NCBI GenBank assembly: GCA_018136815.1
Contig: CM030938.1
Span: 5,790,494-5,854,493 of the forward strand
From: Isochrysis galbana
Taxonomy: Eukaryota; Haptophyta; Isochrysidales; Isochrysidaceae
Direction of reading: 5' to 3'
Length of the DNA stretch: 64,000 bases
Of this stretch, positions 10,268-21,236 are shown in pieces (position 1 is the stretch's first letter; every line of letters starts with the position of its first letter). A program made the position numbers and the translations under genes. The notes under the pieces are model-generated. The model had not been told where the DNA came from and ran no database searches. It saw nothing but the letters and a program-made list of their open reading frames with translations.

Positions 10268-12468
10268 GGCGCACATTTCGGGCGGTAAACACAAAGGCGC
10301 CCTGGCGAGCTTCAACGTACGCACCGACTCCGACGCGGTCTTAGTGGGTGAACTCGGAGAGTACTTCGCCACGCACGCTGACGAGGCAGGCGCAAGCGTT
10401 CCGACGGATGTTCACCTTCTTCGCTATCGCGTCGTCGAATGCTTCCTACATGCGGGGATTCCACTCGAGCGCCTCACCCACATCCGGAAGCTGATCGAGC
10501 GTGGCGGAGTTGCACTCTCAGATCATTCTCATTTGATATCCGCTTATGTTCCTCAAATGGCTGCAAAGGAGTTAGCGTTGCTTCGGTCCGAGCTGAAGGA
10601 CCAACGCATCAGCATTGCCTTCGACGGTACCACGCGCTTAGGTGAAGCTCTTAACATGACAAGCAGGTGGTGTTCAGAAGACTTCACCATCAATATGCGC
10701 CTTTTGACATTCGCGACAACGAAGAAGCACATGAACGCGCGGCAACTCGCCGGCATCATTACGCAGCGATTGTGCAATGCTTGTTCCATTGATGCGGAGC
10801 AAATCTGTGGTATCAGCCGCGATAGCGCCTCTGTGAACGGAGCAGCGTGCAAGTTGCTTAGGGCCAACCCCTTCACGTGTGCTGCTGACTTACTGTGCAT
10901 AAGCCACACGCTCTCCAACGCAGGAGGCCACATCGAGCTTCCTCTTCTTGACGAATGGATGACTCCGTGGCTCGAGTTGGTGGGCGGTCGCGATCCCCAT
11001 CGCGGCGCAAAGGCTTTGTGGGCCGAGATGGTCGAACCGCAAACTGTGCCTGGCTTCAGCACAGTCAGGTGGTGGTCGAAGGCGGAGATCTGCTTTGTCC
11101 TAGCTGAGAACGCGTCCCAGTTGCCCACATTTGTTGAGCTCCTGCAGAAACGCGGATACGGCACATCGACGACGGCAAAGCTGTCCAACATTGTCAAGCA
11201 TCAATTCGACACCCTTAAACTAGAACTCGCCGCCATGCTCGACGTCAAGCAGCTTGTTCAGGTAACATATGAAATGGAAGGTGATCGCTTGGAGCTATTG
11301 CTGGCGCATCGCCGCATCGAAGCCCTCCTCGCCTTTGGTAGAGCCCTAGCTGCCAATCAGGACGGCTGCATGCCAAACGTCGACTCTATTCTCCGCGCGC
11401 AACATAAGATCAATGTTGGCTCTGAGATCAGTAAAGCGTTCCCTGGGCACGGCACCTTTACGGGCAAGGTTGTGAAGATTGAAGCGGGCGCCATTCTCTC
11501 CGAGTTGTATCCGGGCACGACGCGCACGGCATATACGGTGCACTACCCCGACGACGACACTACGGAGGATCTCGAAATCGAAGAGATTCGACGTATGCTC
11601 GTTGTGAACGAGCTGCCCGAACGTAAGCGACTCGCCAATGCCCTTGCCGGCGCATTTACTTACCTCAAAGATCGCGTGAGCGGCGGCTGCAACGATGCAT
11701 TCGATTGTTCAAGCATGTACCAGATGATGCGCGCCGTCCAAGTGTTCGACCCTTCATTCGCGGCTCGTCATGCAACGCTTTCGTCAGTGGACGACCTAGC
11801 ATTTCTCACGCCTTTAGGCATGCCTAATGATGAGGGTGGGATTGATCCTACAGTTCTGAAGGCGCAGTTGCCTGCCTATCTAGCCGCGGCCTCTCATGCG
11901 GCAAGCAATTCAGATGACGTCGACGACTTTTCGGCTTCCGTGCTCAACTGGTGGCGTACCAATGGCAAATCGTTTCCAGCGTGGGCATCCGCGGCTCGTG
12001 TGGTTTTCAGCATCTCTCCAAACTCAGCCTCATGTGAACATGTGTTTGCCTTGCTCCGTTTGATGTACGGTGACCAGCAGTCGGGTGTGTTGTCAGACCA
12101 CCTGCAGGCCTCGTTGATGAGCCGCTTCAATAAGCGGGTAGTGGGTTGATCGGTTGACGAGCGCGATCGTTTTGGTAGTTTCTGTGTGCGCTCTTGATAC
12201 GTTAGCGTTAATTGTGTTGCCTAACTAATTGTTGTTTGCATGCCTGAACTCTGAACTCTATACTCTATCTATTAATCATACTAGCATACTATGGCACACG
12301 CGCGCGTAACGCGTAACACCTCGCTCGTTGCCGGTGGTGGCCGGTGGCCGACCCGGTGGGGCTCGCTCGAACCTCGAAAAACAAAAATTTTGCGAAAATT
12401 AGGGCAAACCTGTCCGAAAATCAGTGCAAAAACACCGAAATTTCCGAAAGAAATTTGGGTAGGTCCGA

Positions 12469-12498
12469 CGCGAAAACCTGGCCGGGGCCAAGTGCGCA
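12469..12498 (-). repeat. Right subterminal inverted repeat of the hAT element
   Basis: CGCGAAAACCTGGCCGGGGC followed by CAAGTGCGCA is the inverted partner of 4976-5006. It lies about 320 bp beyond the transposase stop codon, as expected for a terminal or subterminal repeat. Confidence 0.6.
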
Positions 12499-13173
12499 TT
12501 GCCATGAAGCTAGAAGAGGAAGGGGAGGCACGCGGCCAGCGGCCAATTCACTACAAATCTAGCTAGAGACCACTTTGTTACTATGTTGTGGATACTCGAG
12601 GAAGCTGAACAATAGCGACACCAGCTCCGCCTTTTTCCTATTCGATCCTACATGACATTGGAACATGGTGCTTAATGTTTGGAGGCGAAAACGGACGCCG
12701 CAAGAGGAGACATCGATTTTCTTTTCATTCTGCTTCTCTGGCCTTCTTCTTTCTTCGTCCCTCTTCCTCTTCCGATGTCGTCGTCGTGGCCTTCGGGGGG
12801 GGAATTCTATTTTTGTCCGATTGGAGAGAACAGACGAAAAACAAAACCCCGTGGGGAGAGAGACGGGAAAGGCTGGGGGAGGGTAGCCACGAAAAGAAGA
12901 GAGTGTGAGGAAGATGGAATGGAAGAGAGAAGAGGGGGGGGGGTGGAGGGAAGAATACACGGGGTGTAGTTGGAGGCAAGAAGAGAGTTATGATGAGGGG
13001 GAGACAGAGGGAGGGGGAGAGGCGAGAAGAAATCGAGAGAAGACAGAGAGAGAAGCTAAAGTGAAAGGGAGGGAGAGAGAAGAGAGAAGAGAGAGAAGAG
13101 AGAGCGAGAGAGAGCGAGAGAGAGAGAGAGGGAGAGAGAGAAAGGGAGGGAGACGCGGCTGAGGTCCCTGTCG
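12499..13173. other. Spacer between hAT element and the MTA/SAH nucleosidase gene
   Basis: Contains a CT/TC-rich patch (about 12720-12780) followed by purine-rich, GA-dominated sequence from about 12830 to 13150 that ends just before the ATG at 13174. I see no gene. It probably holds the promoter and 5' UTR of the downstream gene. Confidence 0.4.
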
Positions 13174-15324
13174 ATGGTGAGGAGCGAGGCCCGGCTGGGC
13201 ATTCTGTCTGCGATGCCCTCGGAGATCGCGCGGCTGCGCGAGTGCGTGCTTGAGCAGGTCGAGTACAAGCGTGGCGAGTGCTTCAGCTTCAGCACGGGAG
13301 TCCTCGAGGGCAAGCCAGTGGTCTTTGGTGAGAGAGAGGGAGAGAGGAAGAGAGGGAGGGAGGGAGGGAAGGAGAGAGAGGGAAGGAGAGAGAGGGAAGG
13401 AGAGGGAAAGGGAGAGGCCGGGGGGAAAGGGGGGCAGGCGGGACGGCGGGCGGTGAGGGAGGGAGCGCGCGGGGGCGCGAAGGGGAGGAGGCGGTGTCTG
13501 GTTGCGGACAGTCGTGGCTGAAAGCTGAGCAGGGGTTTCTCAGAGGGAGAGGCAGGGAAGGGGGAGCATGGTCATGTGAATGGGAAGTCAGGGCGGTGGC
13601 GGGGAGGGGGGGGGGGGGGGGAGGTGGAAACGGAGGTGCGAGTGTTGTGGATAGCAGCGGGTACAGACAGTGCGGCTGGAGACCTTTTGGTCCAGCGACG
13701 TGTGCCACCACCAGAGTAAGGAGCAGAGGCGGTGGCTTGATGGCGCAGGGTTTGGTTAGAGGGATTGGTCGAGCAAGAGACATACTTGGTGGTGGGAGCA
13801 GGCAGGGGCAAGCCAATGCAGGGGCCAGGAGCTTTATGGGGGACACGACATCGTGGATCGTAGCACAACAACCATGGCGATAGACGAGGTTAGATCACTT
13901 GCACAGGAGAAAGCGACACAGGGGGGAGGCGCGTCGAGAGGAATGACAGTGAGATTGGGCTGCTGATTGGCACAGAGGGAAGCATCCATTCATCTGTATT
14001 TATTTTCGTCGCACACGGATCCTGCTAATTGCATGCCGCAGGTGCATCGGGTGTCGGGATGGTCTTTGCTGCGTCAGCTGTCACGACGATGATTGCAGAG
14101 TTCAATGCGACGATGGTCATCTTCACTGGCGTCGCTGGGGGGCTGAAACCCGGGCAAGAGATTGGCGACTTGGTCCTCGGCGCGGTATGTGGCGATTGGC
14201 TCCCGGACGCGCTGTGGCATCGGAATGGCAGGCCCCAACCAAGCTCGCCCGTACGCATGGTCCGGAATTTTCCACACTCGCTCCGTCCCCTATTGGATTT
14301 AGGAGGTAATCAATTATGACATGGACTGTCGCTCATTCAAGTACCCATGGGATCCTTCGTACCAGCTTAAGCTCGGTGAGACGCCCTTCACCCCGTGGGC
14401 CTACGTTTACAGCGCAGATGCGCATCTCCTCGAACTTGCCAAAGGTGAGCGGGTGCCTTGGCCTTGGCGGTAATTCAGTTCCAAGGCATGTACCATGTTG
14501 GGACGCTGTCCTAGATTAAGTGGGCATGGTGGCGATCAGAGACCCAGCCGCATAGCACGGAAGGTCTCTAGCCGACGCCGCGCGCCACGCAACTGGCTTC
14601 GGCGTCTGTACCCGACGCTTTCGCACCGGGCCTTGCCTCACCCTGTTCTCCCAATCCGAGCAGCGGCTCCACCACCTGACGGGAACAAGATCATTGTTGG
14701 CCGCATCGCCTCCGGTTCCAAGTTCTGTGATACCAACGCAAAGGCGGAGATGGAAAAGACGCACTGGCCACATGTCGGCAGCCCAGAATGCTGCGAGATG
14801 GAGAATGCCGCCGTCGCCCAGGTGCGAACGCAACCGCGCCACGGTTGTCGTTGTCTCGCGGATGAGCACATCTCTTCCATTTGCAGGGGAGTGTGAAAAG
14901 CGACTATGCGGAATTCCAGCTAAGCCTTTGGCCGCCTTGCGTTCGAGTAGCCCAGGCCGAACCCACTCATCGGATGTATTGCAGATCTGTCGTGCGTACG
15001 ACGTCCCATATGTGTCGTTGCGCGCCTTGTCGGATCTCATCAGCGGCGATGCCGCAGCTGACTTCAATGACTTCTGCGAGCGGGTGCGCCCGAAGCCCTC
15101 CCCTGTGAACCGGCAGCAGCTTGGACTGCGAACACATCTTGCCCACCGTCTTGCCCTCCGATTGATGGCGTCGCTGCCGACTCTTGCTTCAGGCTGCTGA
15201 TAATCTTGTGCCGATTGTCCGATATGTCGTTGCCAATGCGACGATCCCTTGCTTGGCTAGCTCGAGTGCGGACGCTGGAAATGCGATGGGGGCGTCGGGT
15301 CGGAGCTCTACTACAGAGGCTTAG
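13174..15324 (+). CDS. 5'-methylthioadenosine/S-adenosylhomocysteine nucleosidase-like protein, six exons
   Basis: A nucleoside-phosphorylase-fold enzyme that hydrolyses MTA and/or SAH, serving methionine salvage. Inferred exons are 13174-13327, 14042-14184, 14303-14444, 14664-14821, 14985-15083 and 15193-15324. All introns are GT-AG, phases are consistent, and the total is 275 aa, the expected size. Motifs in order: GILSAMPSEIARL (N-terminal strand with the catalytic-base region), GASGVGMVFAA, MVIFTGVAGGLKPGQEIGDL (ribose/base pocket), NYDMDCRSFKYP, VGRIASGSKFCD, CCEMENAAVAQIC (the ME(G/N)AA substrate motif) and VSLRALSDLISGDA (the catalytic-Asp SD motif). The first intron (714 bp) is GA-rich and contains a run of about 17 G (interrupted once by A) at about 13605-13622. 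The strict ME-G-AA motif has N instead of G, which is also seen among eukaryotic relatives as far as I recall. Confidence 0.88.
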
Positions 15325-15647
15325 TGGTCTCAGTTCAACAACCCAGCTCCACATAGCTACTGCATTCAGGACTGCCATGATGCGCCTTCTTGTGCGGTTT
15401 CTACTTCAGCAATGTGTTTACCATTAGGCGAACCTTGCTATCACTTGCTTGCAGCCAACTGTTGTCGTGCGAGAGGCGGCGGCGCTCAGCGCTTCATGCA
15501 CGCAGGTCTCAGGGTTCCCTCTATTTTGCAGTGAACAGGACGAGGCTCGTGCAGCGACATCCCTCATCTCTGCGCCCCCTATGGTGAGTAAAAGGCCAGT
15601 GGAATCATTAAAAAAACTTTCTAAAACTTCCCGCTCCTCAACTAAGT

Positions 15648-15702
15648 GCTATACTTAGTTCGCCCAGGGGGGGGGGGGGGCACGAGCCCCCCGATGTATA
15701 GT
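15648..15702 (-). repeat. Truncated end of repeat family E2
   Basis: Reads AACTAAGTGCTATACTTAGT, then TTCGCCC, a G-run and GCACGAGCCCCCC. This is the same end structure as at 16745-16810, 36575-36620 and 59960-60012, here cut off within about 50 bp. Confidence 0.6.
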
Positions 15703-15851
15703 TCCGGTATCGCGTTGTTGGAGGTCCGGGATTGGAATTTTCGGAATAATTCTTTTGTCATTCTTTCCTCGTGTATGAGGAAGTCAAAGCTTTCTTTGTT
15801 TGATTGTTGGCCTGGATGTTCTCCGGATCATATCTATCGTGTCGTTGAGTT

Positions 15852-16022
15852 GTCGAGTCGAGCGCTACCGGAGGGCTCTGAGCCACTCCGTCGCGAGCGG
15901 CACCGGCGGCTAGCGCGGCGCTTTGGCCCTCCTCCCCGCCGGGAGTCGGGTGAATGAAATTCTGGACTGGGTCGGGCAACTCCATTTGGGTGTTTGGACT
16001 GGGGACGAACTACTATCAATAA
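15852..16022 (+). repeat. Dispersed repeat R1, copy A (3' truncated)
   Basis: Begins TGTCGAGTCGAGCG and runs through GAGGGCTCTGAGCCACTC, GGCTAGCGCGGCGCTTTGG and GAAATTCTGGACTGGGTCGG to GGACTGGGGACGAAC. Other copies lie at 47731-47853 plus 51422-51592 (split by a transposon) and 56343-56632. This copy stops shortly after GGGGACGAAC, where the fuller copies continue about 120 bp. Confidence 0.75.
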
Positions 16023-16540
16023 AACTGATAGGGTCATGGGGGCCGCGTACCCCCCCTCCTCCATCGCAGACACCCTCGGGGTGGGCCTGCAGACACAAAA
16101 GTCGCGTTCCGGGCGCTTACGTTGTCTGGGCAGGTGGACAACGCTGCGCTTTGGGTATGCCGACGTTGGTGCGTGTGAACGCGGGTTTTACATGGCACCA
16201 GCAACCCGAGGCGGACCCCGCGCGCGGAACAGGTACGCCGCCGCTCGGCTCGCATTCGCCATGTACCGAGCCTGCGGCGCCAGGTCGAGCTCCTGCACCG
16301 CCTAAGGCTCGAGCTCCACTCCTTGTCGGCCATCTCGACCAACTCGCGCAGGGACCGCGGATGGAACGCATCTCGCCTGTCTCTAGGAAGCCACAGCACC
16401 ATGACAAAGTGGATGTCGAGTGAATCTATGTGTGGGGGGGTTGGGGGGGGATGGCGACTGAAGCGCCGTTCCATATCCTTTGGTGGTGGGGGACGGGACG
16501 CTTCTCTATTGTCACCTTTTGGTACCAGAATCTCACATTG

Positions 16541-16672
16541 TGAACGCTTTTCCATCTATGGGGTGATGGCGATTGAACGCTTTTCCACGTGTGGGCTGAT
16601 GGTGATTGAACGCTTTTCCATGCTGTGGGGTGATGGTGATTGAGCGCTTCTCGCCTAGGGAGAGAGTGGGTC
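16541..16672 (+). repeat. 33-bp minisatellite, four copies
   Basis: TGAACGCTTTTCCA recurs at 16541, 16574 and 16607, with a variant TGAGCGCTTCTCG at 16641, giving a 33-34 bp period with GTGATGGTGAT as the other half. A diverged relative with the same alternation (GAATGCTCTTCC, GAGCGTTTCCCC, GAATGCTTTTCTTCC) is visible at about 53075-53165. Confidence 0.8.
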
Positions 16673-16812
16673 AGCATGGCAGTGGCCTCCTGGCAAGCCA
16701 TCAGGCATGCCAGGAGAGTGGGTGGTTCCTCCCCCATGGCAGGGGAGGAGTGGAGAGAGGGGGGGGCTCGTGCCCCCCCATGGGCGAACTAAGTATAAAC
16801 TTAGTTCGGCGT
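16660..16812 (+). repeat. Repeat family E2, copy with hairpin and palindromic end
   Basis: CAGTGGCCTCCTGGCAAGCC leads to CCTCCCCCATGGCAGGGGAGGAG, a GGGGGGGCTCGTGCCCCCC hairpin, then GGGCGAACTAAGTATAAACT and TAGTT. Copies at 36575-36760 (-) and 59850-60012 (+) share the same order. The hairpin followed about 10 bp later by CTAA recalls a Helitron 3' end, but the shared terminus extends past it, so the class is open. Confidence 0.65.
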
Positions 16813-17455
16813 CCTGTGATAAATCCCAATTCGTCACAAAGGCGTAATATCGGCTTGAGAATCGCCCTCAGGAGCTTGTCCTGGCGGACCTACCGTCAGC
16901 GTTATACCGTTGCCGTGATAGTACCGGGCTAGTGGCTAGTGGTAGCTAGTGGAAGTAGTGGCGTACTAACGCTCCTTATCCAGCGCGCAGGCTGTAGTGC
17001 TAGAGCGCTAGTGCATATGCGGCGGCAGCGCCCCCCCTCGTGCGCTATTACGCTACACTAGGCTCGGCATAGGGGCGAACGATCTTAATCCCGATCGTTC
17101 TCCATTGATCAAAACCAAAGGTAGGAAGCATAAATAGGATTCGGTTAAGCATCATCCGTCGAGACGTCTCGCCTCCCATAAGGTGTATCCGTAGATAGTA
17201 CAATGATACGGCTCGCATCAACAAGTTGCAACAATTCTTTGATGCACCGAACACATGATGAATGGACGTTGGGGCGACTCGCCGACCCTGCATGCATCAG
17301 AGTACCAAGAGCGCGTGGCGGAAGAAACGAGGGCCGAAACACCACTTGGCGGCAGAGTCGCTTTTTCAAGTAGACACAACGCTTTCATGCCACAAAAGAT
17401 GAAGTGTGGGCAACGAAGCGAACGAAGAAGGGACCAACCCTATCGAGACGAAAGC
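16813..17455. other. Spacer downstream of the IQ membrane protein gene
   Basis: Unique-looking sequence that probably includes the 3' UTR of the minus-strand gene starting at 20699. A TACCGGGCTAGTGG motif at about 16919 resembles the TIR of the nested transposon. No other feature is supported. Confidence 0.35.
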
Positions 17456-20400
17456 TTAACGGCAAGAAGCTTGCAAGGAGCTGGGCGATTGCATGACTAA
17501 GAAGAGGAGCCAGACAAGGATGCGGCCAAGGAGGAGCTTTCTTTGAAATCGCGACGCGACGACGGATGGCAGCGATTCATTCTTTGGCCTCTCCGCACCC
17601 AACCATTTCCTCGCGCCGTTCACTTGAGCCTTTGAGGCATTCCACACGAATGAAGGGTTAGCTAACCGGGAGTACACCCAAAAGTACAATCTTCTCGTTT
17701 GGCGGTGCAAAGGCCACGGATTTGCTCGCATAGTGTGCATGGTATTCTCACCTTTTGACTGCGTTTCGCGAGGCACCAGGAAGCCGTCGCCATTGTAGTA
17801 GAACTGCGATTCATCATCCAGTATGAAGCAGTCCTTGTCGGATGCGCCACTAGTTGCCGCGTCCGACGAACGCTCTGCCTCGGTTGGCCCAAGGACACTT
17901 GGATCATCTCGAAGACGCAATGGCCGCAACTGCTCACTGGCCCCATCGAAAGGCTCATCCTCGGTGATCGACGGAAGATTTGTGTGGTTGAAGAAAGGCG
18001 ATGAGACAATAGATCTCCTCCTCCGCCGGCGGCGCGACCGACGGGGCCCGCCACTCTGCCTCGAAGGACCCTGAAGCATCCCATTCAGCCAGGATACTCC
18101 AGCAGGCGTCTGCAACAACTGAATCAACCAGGCTGGAGCTTGCGGCACGGCTCCACTTTCCATGTGGGGGCCGTTCGTCCGGGTGGACTGCTCCACGTCG
18201 GATTGCATCTTCGAGAATCGTGCATGGATCTCTTGTGTGTGGTGAGACCACAGGTGCTCCAGCCGCTGTGCCTCAATCTGCGAAAGAAGGCGAGAGCGTT
18301 TCCATAGCGTGGCAAGAACACTATGAACGAAAGTATAAGCCTGCAAGAGTGGGGATTCATTCGGGAAGAATGAGCACGTTTTCCGTCGGGCTAGGAGGGG
18401 TGTTTCCAAGAGGGACTCGGCATGTTCTCACCAAGGCGAATCCCCATTGTGCGGATGCTGCGCGCGTCATGACTCGGTCAATCTCGGCCGCGTCGGAGGA
18501 GCGGAAGAGAACTGCATGAAGCTCGGCGTATATAGCCACCAGCAGCAGAAGCACACGCCACTTCGACGGCAAGGGACTCGTTGCGAGCATGAAGCCAATT
18601 GCGAGTGCGGAGATGCCATAACCCGCCGTGAACGGCGGGTGGTCCGACGTGATCGACCAGAGTGCGTCGCCTTCGCTCGTGGATGCCTCAGGATAGTCTC
18701 CTGCCGGATCATTCATCAGATTGGCCCGAAACATGTACCAACATCTCAGCCAGTGTTCGGCGCCGATCGCCATGATGCGACGCGCAAGAGCACCCAGAGC
18801 TCCTCGGAGTGTAAGCACGATATGGCCAAAGGGGAGGGCGCGTGCCCAGTGTGTGGCGATCCCAACGGGGAGAAGGTGAATGCAGATAAAGTGCAGGCCC
18901 GCAAGGATGGCTCCGCTGCGATTCGTCGCAACGAATACGTCAAGGCCTGCAGTCAGGTGTGCGTAGCCCATATGGTACATAGCGGTCACGCTGAGCAGGG
19001 CGACTTGCGCAGTGAGAAGGTGGATTTGTAGCAGTGGGCCGTCTCGCCACGCTGCCTCGAGGTCAGCGTCCGCTTGTTTGCGGTCAGCCTTACTCAGAAC
19101 GTCCGTCGCGAGACGTAGATCCCCCAGAGTTTTTTCGAAACGTGCGGCGCGCCGCAATACGGCTGCTGCAAGTGCCCATGAGACGCACGAGCCGGCAGTG
19201 AACAATACTGGTGGCCCGCTCGCCGCGGCAATGGACACCTCGCCCAGCTTGCGCTGAGTTTCCACCATCAAGTAGAAAGCCACGACTGCGATGAGCAAGA
19301 CGCACTGCACACGAACGCGAGACGAAGCCGGAAGCAGCCCCAGGAGAACACCGTAGTTTATTGCTTTCTCAGTGCCCTCCCACTGCATCATTGCGGCGGC
19401 CACGCTTGCCGTGTCGGACATCCGCTCTAGCGCTGAGAGCTTCCGATGAATCTTGAAGCAGACCGCGGCACTCGCCACGAACAGGCCGATGCCTTCGGGG
19501 ATGCGCGCGCCCAGTATTGAGCATCGAGCCTGCTCCGCGCCGGAGATTGCGATACCCGCGGCCAGTATCAGGTATGGAAGCTCCAGGCGAGGTGCGGAGG
19601 GCGACGACGTGGCCAGCGACCCAGCTACCATAGTACCAAACGAAAGAGCGGCGGACACGAGCAAGAGCACCGCAAGCTGACGCCGCAGAGCTACCACAGC
19701 CACCGGCTCACGAGGCCTTTTCCGATTTCGCACCCATCGCTGAAGGTAACGGACAGCCCGCCTCGTGCTTCGCAGCCTCGCGCGTGGCAAAAATGCGCGC
19801 CACGCCGCTTGGATGCGCATGGCAACGTTGTGGGCCGGTGAGCGATCGCGAGAAAACGCTGACGAGGAGTCAGCCTCAGGTACAAATGCGGCCAACGGAA
19901 CCAAGCAGCTCGAGCCATCCACCGCGTCCTCTAGGAGGACGCGCTGCACGACACGCAGCTCGTGGCTGCTTATGAGGTGCGGCAGATTGAGCGCGCGGAA
20001 GAGGCGTTGAGCCCTCACGGCCGACAGCGGTGCAATCTGTTTAGCTTGACGCTCCGACACAGCCGGTTCGAGCGCACCTGACGGTGACATCTCTCTCGCG
20101 CGCACTATCGCAAGCTCACGTGCCCTCTTTCCGAAGAGAGGCATCATTGCGGACTGACCGTCATGCGATGACAACGAAGATGAGAACAACGGTTCTGATA
20201 GAGGCGATGATGACGCCTCGCTCACGCTTGTGAGCGCGTTTGCGAACTCCAGCGCTTCCGCGGGCGTGAGGGGCTGGTCCAGAATAAGGGGAGGTGATAG
20301 GTCCTGACTGGCTGGCATGACTACCCCCCCGCTCGAGTGGGATTCGTACTCACACTGTGCGACGGCATCTTGCGCCATGATATTGGGAAGCGGCGAAGCT

Positions 20401-20699
20401 GGAGGAGGAGGTATCTGCTGCTCCTCTGGAAAATGGCTGAGTTGCCGCGTCGACACCTCGTCGTGCCCAACCATCAGGGTGGCTTCGCTTTCGAGCTTGC
20501 GAGTCTTGGCAGGCGCGTCTGCCGTGAATGGACAGCGCACATCCTCTAGCAGCTCGTCCGCGACCGTAACAGAGGAAGGGGAGAAGCCACCGTCGTGCTG
20601 GGCCGTCGCCGATACAAGACTGAGTTTGAGCTTTCCCGCCAGCTGCTCGGTTGAACCCCCTCCCTCCTTCCCTTTGTTTGGGGGATTCTCCTCGCTCAT
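17456..20699 (-). CDS. IQ-motif multipass membrane protein of unknown function, two exons
   Basis: I do not recognise the family. Inferred exons are 20699-18432 and 18340-17456, separated by a 91-bp phase-0 intron that begins GTGAGA and ends TTGCAG; the product is about 1050 aa. Residues 1-280 are a Ser/Pro/acidic cytosolic-type region. Residues about 292-312 (AMRIQAAWRAFLPRARL) form an IQ-like calmodulin-binding helix followed by a basic stretch. From residue 340 on there are at least nine hydrophobic segments, for example LAVLLLVSAALSFGTMVAG and VLLIAVVAFYLMV. Splicing makes a continuous helix, WGFALAYTFVHSVLATLW, across the junction, which supports the intron. Exon 2 has a basic run (RRSRRRRRRRS) and a last hydrophobic helix near the C terminus. 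I chose the ATG at 20699 because the open frame further upstream is GA-repeat translation. It could be a Ca2+/calmodulin-regulated transporter or channel-like protein, but that is inference. Confidence 0.7.
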
Positions 20700-20879
20700 G
20701 TGCCCTTCTCTGCCCCACGGATGGCTCTCCCCTTCCTCGAGAGCCGGACCCTCGCTGCACTCGCGGTCTCCCAGCCCTTGCCTTGGCCCTCTGATCGGTC
20801 TATCGGCGTGCCAAGACACTTTGCCTGCGTCCCCTCCGCCCTTGCCGTCCATCCACTCCGCGCGGTCTGCTCTGCGGCA

Positions 20880-21117
20880 CTTCCACCCTCCCTCCCAGCC
20901 TCTCCCTCCCTCCCTCCCTCTTGCTCTCTCCCTCTTGCTCTCTCTCTCTCCCGCTCTCTCTCCCCCCACCTCGCTCCTCCCCTCCTCTCTCTCTCTCTCT
21001 CTACTCTCCGGTTGCAAGAGGGAAGAAGAGAGGAAGAAGAACGAGAGGAGAGGAGGAGAAACACGGGGTCACACTCCGTACCAATCGAAAAATCGCCGTC
21101 ACCAGAAAGAAACTCTC

Positions 21118-21215
<98 letters not shown>

Positions 21216-21236
21216 TCTTCCGCCCTCTCTCCCATC
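20880..21236. repeat. (CT)n microsatellite region upstream of the IQ membrane protein
   Basis: CT-rich on the plus strand at 20880-21000 and pure (CT)n at 21117-21215, interrupted by a purine-rich patch (21015-21060). The frames here are low-complexity and not counted as genes. Relative to the minus-strand gene the main tract is GA, opposite to most other genes in the window. Confidence 0.9.

Larger units (their letters stand above)
5227..12149 (+). pseudogene. hAT-family transposase gene, interrupted by a nested transposon
   Basis: The two coding halves are 5227-5969 and 10268-12149. Dropping the insertion 5970-10260 plus one target-site copy joins them in frame and rebuilds a BED-type zinc finger, C-x2-C-x13-H-x5-H, whose first cysteines are in SLFCAAC (left) and whose histidines are in KAHISGGKH (right). 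The catalytic core looks intact: FDGTT (first Asp), ISRDSASVN (second Asp), CISHTLSN, VRWWSKAE, and the C-terminal dimerisation/Glu region SPNSASCEHVFALL. Unusual modules are an acidic N terminus, a small SH3/Tudor-like stretch around VGQAVLHSSLGECVVVEAA, and an Agenet/Tudor-like insert at about 11440-11600 with GTFTGKVV, YTVHYPDDDTTEDL and EEIRRML. The Tudor calls rest on pattern only. The joined protein is about 875 aa. The family call is firm; activity is presumably lost. Confidence 0.85.
15325..16540. other. Repeat-rich intergenic region
   Basis: Contains an E2 repeat end (about 15650-15700), a copy of repeat R1 (15852-16022) and about 500 bp of unassigned GC-rich sequence (16030-16540). 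Several short frames are open, but none shows a domain I recognise. Confidence 0.5.

Noticed and set aside
18343-18395. A 37-bp intron in the IQ gene using a donor near 18379
   Set aside because: Too short compared with other introns here. The donor GTGAGA at 18431 gives a 91-bp intron and a continuous membrane helix.
20700-21017. Upstream extension of the IQ protein to a start at 21017
   Set aside because: The added 106 residues are mostly Arg/Glu/Gly from GA-rich DNA. The ATG at 20699 gives a normal N terminus.
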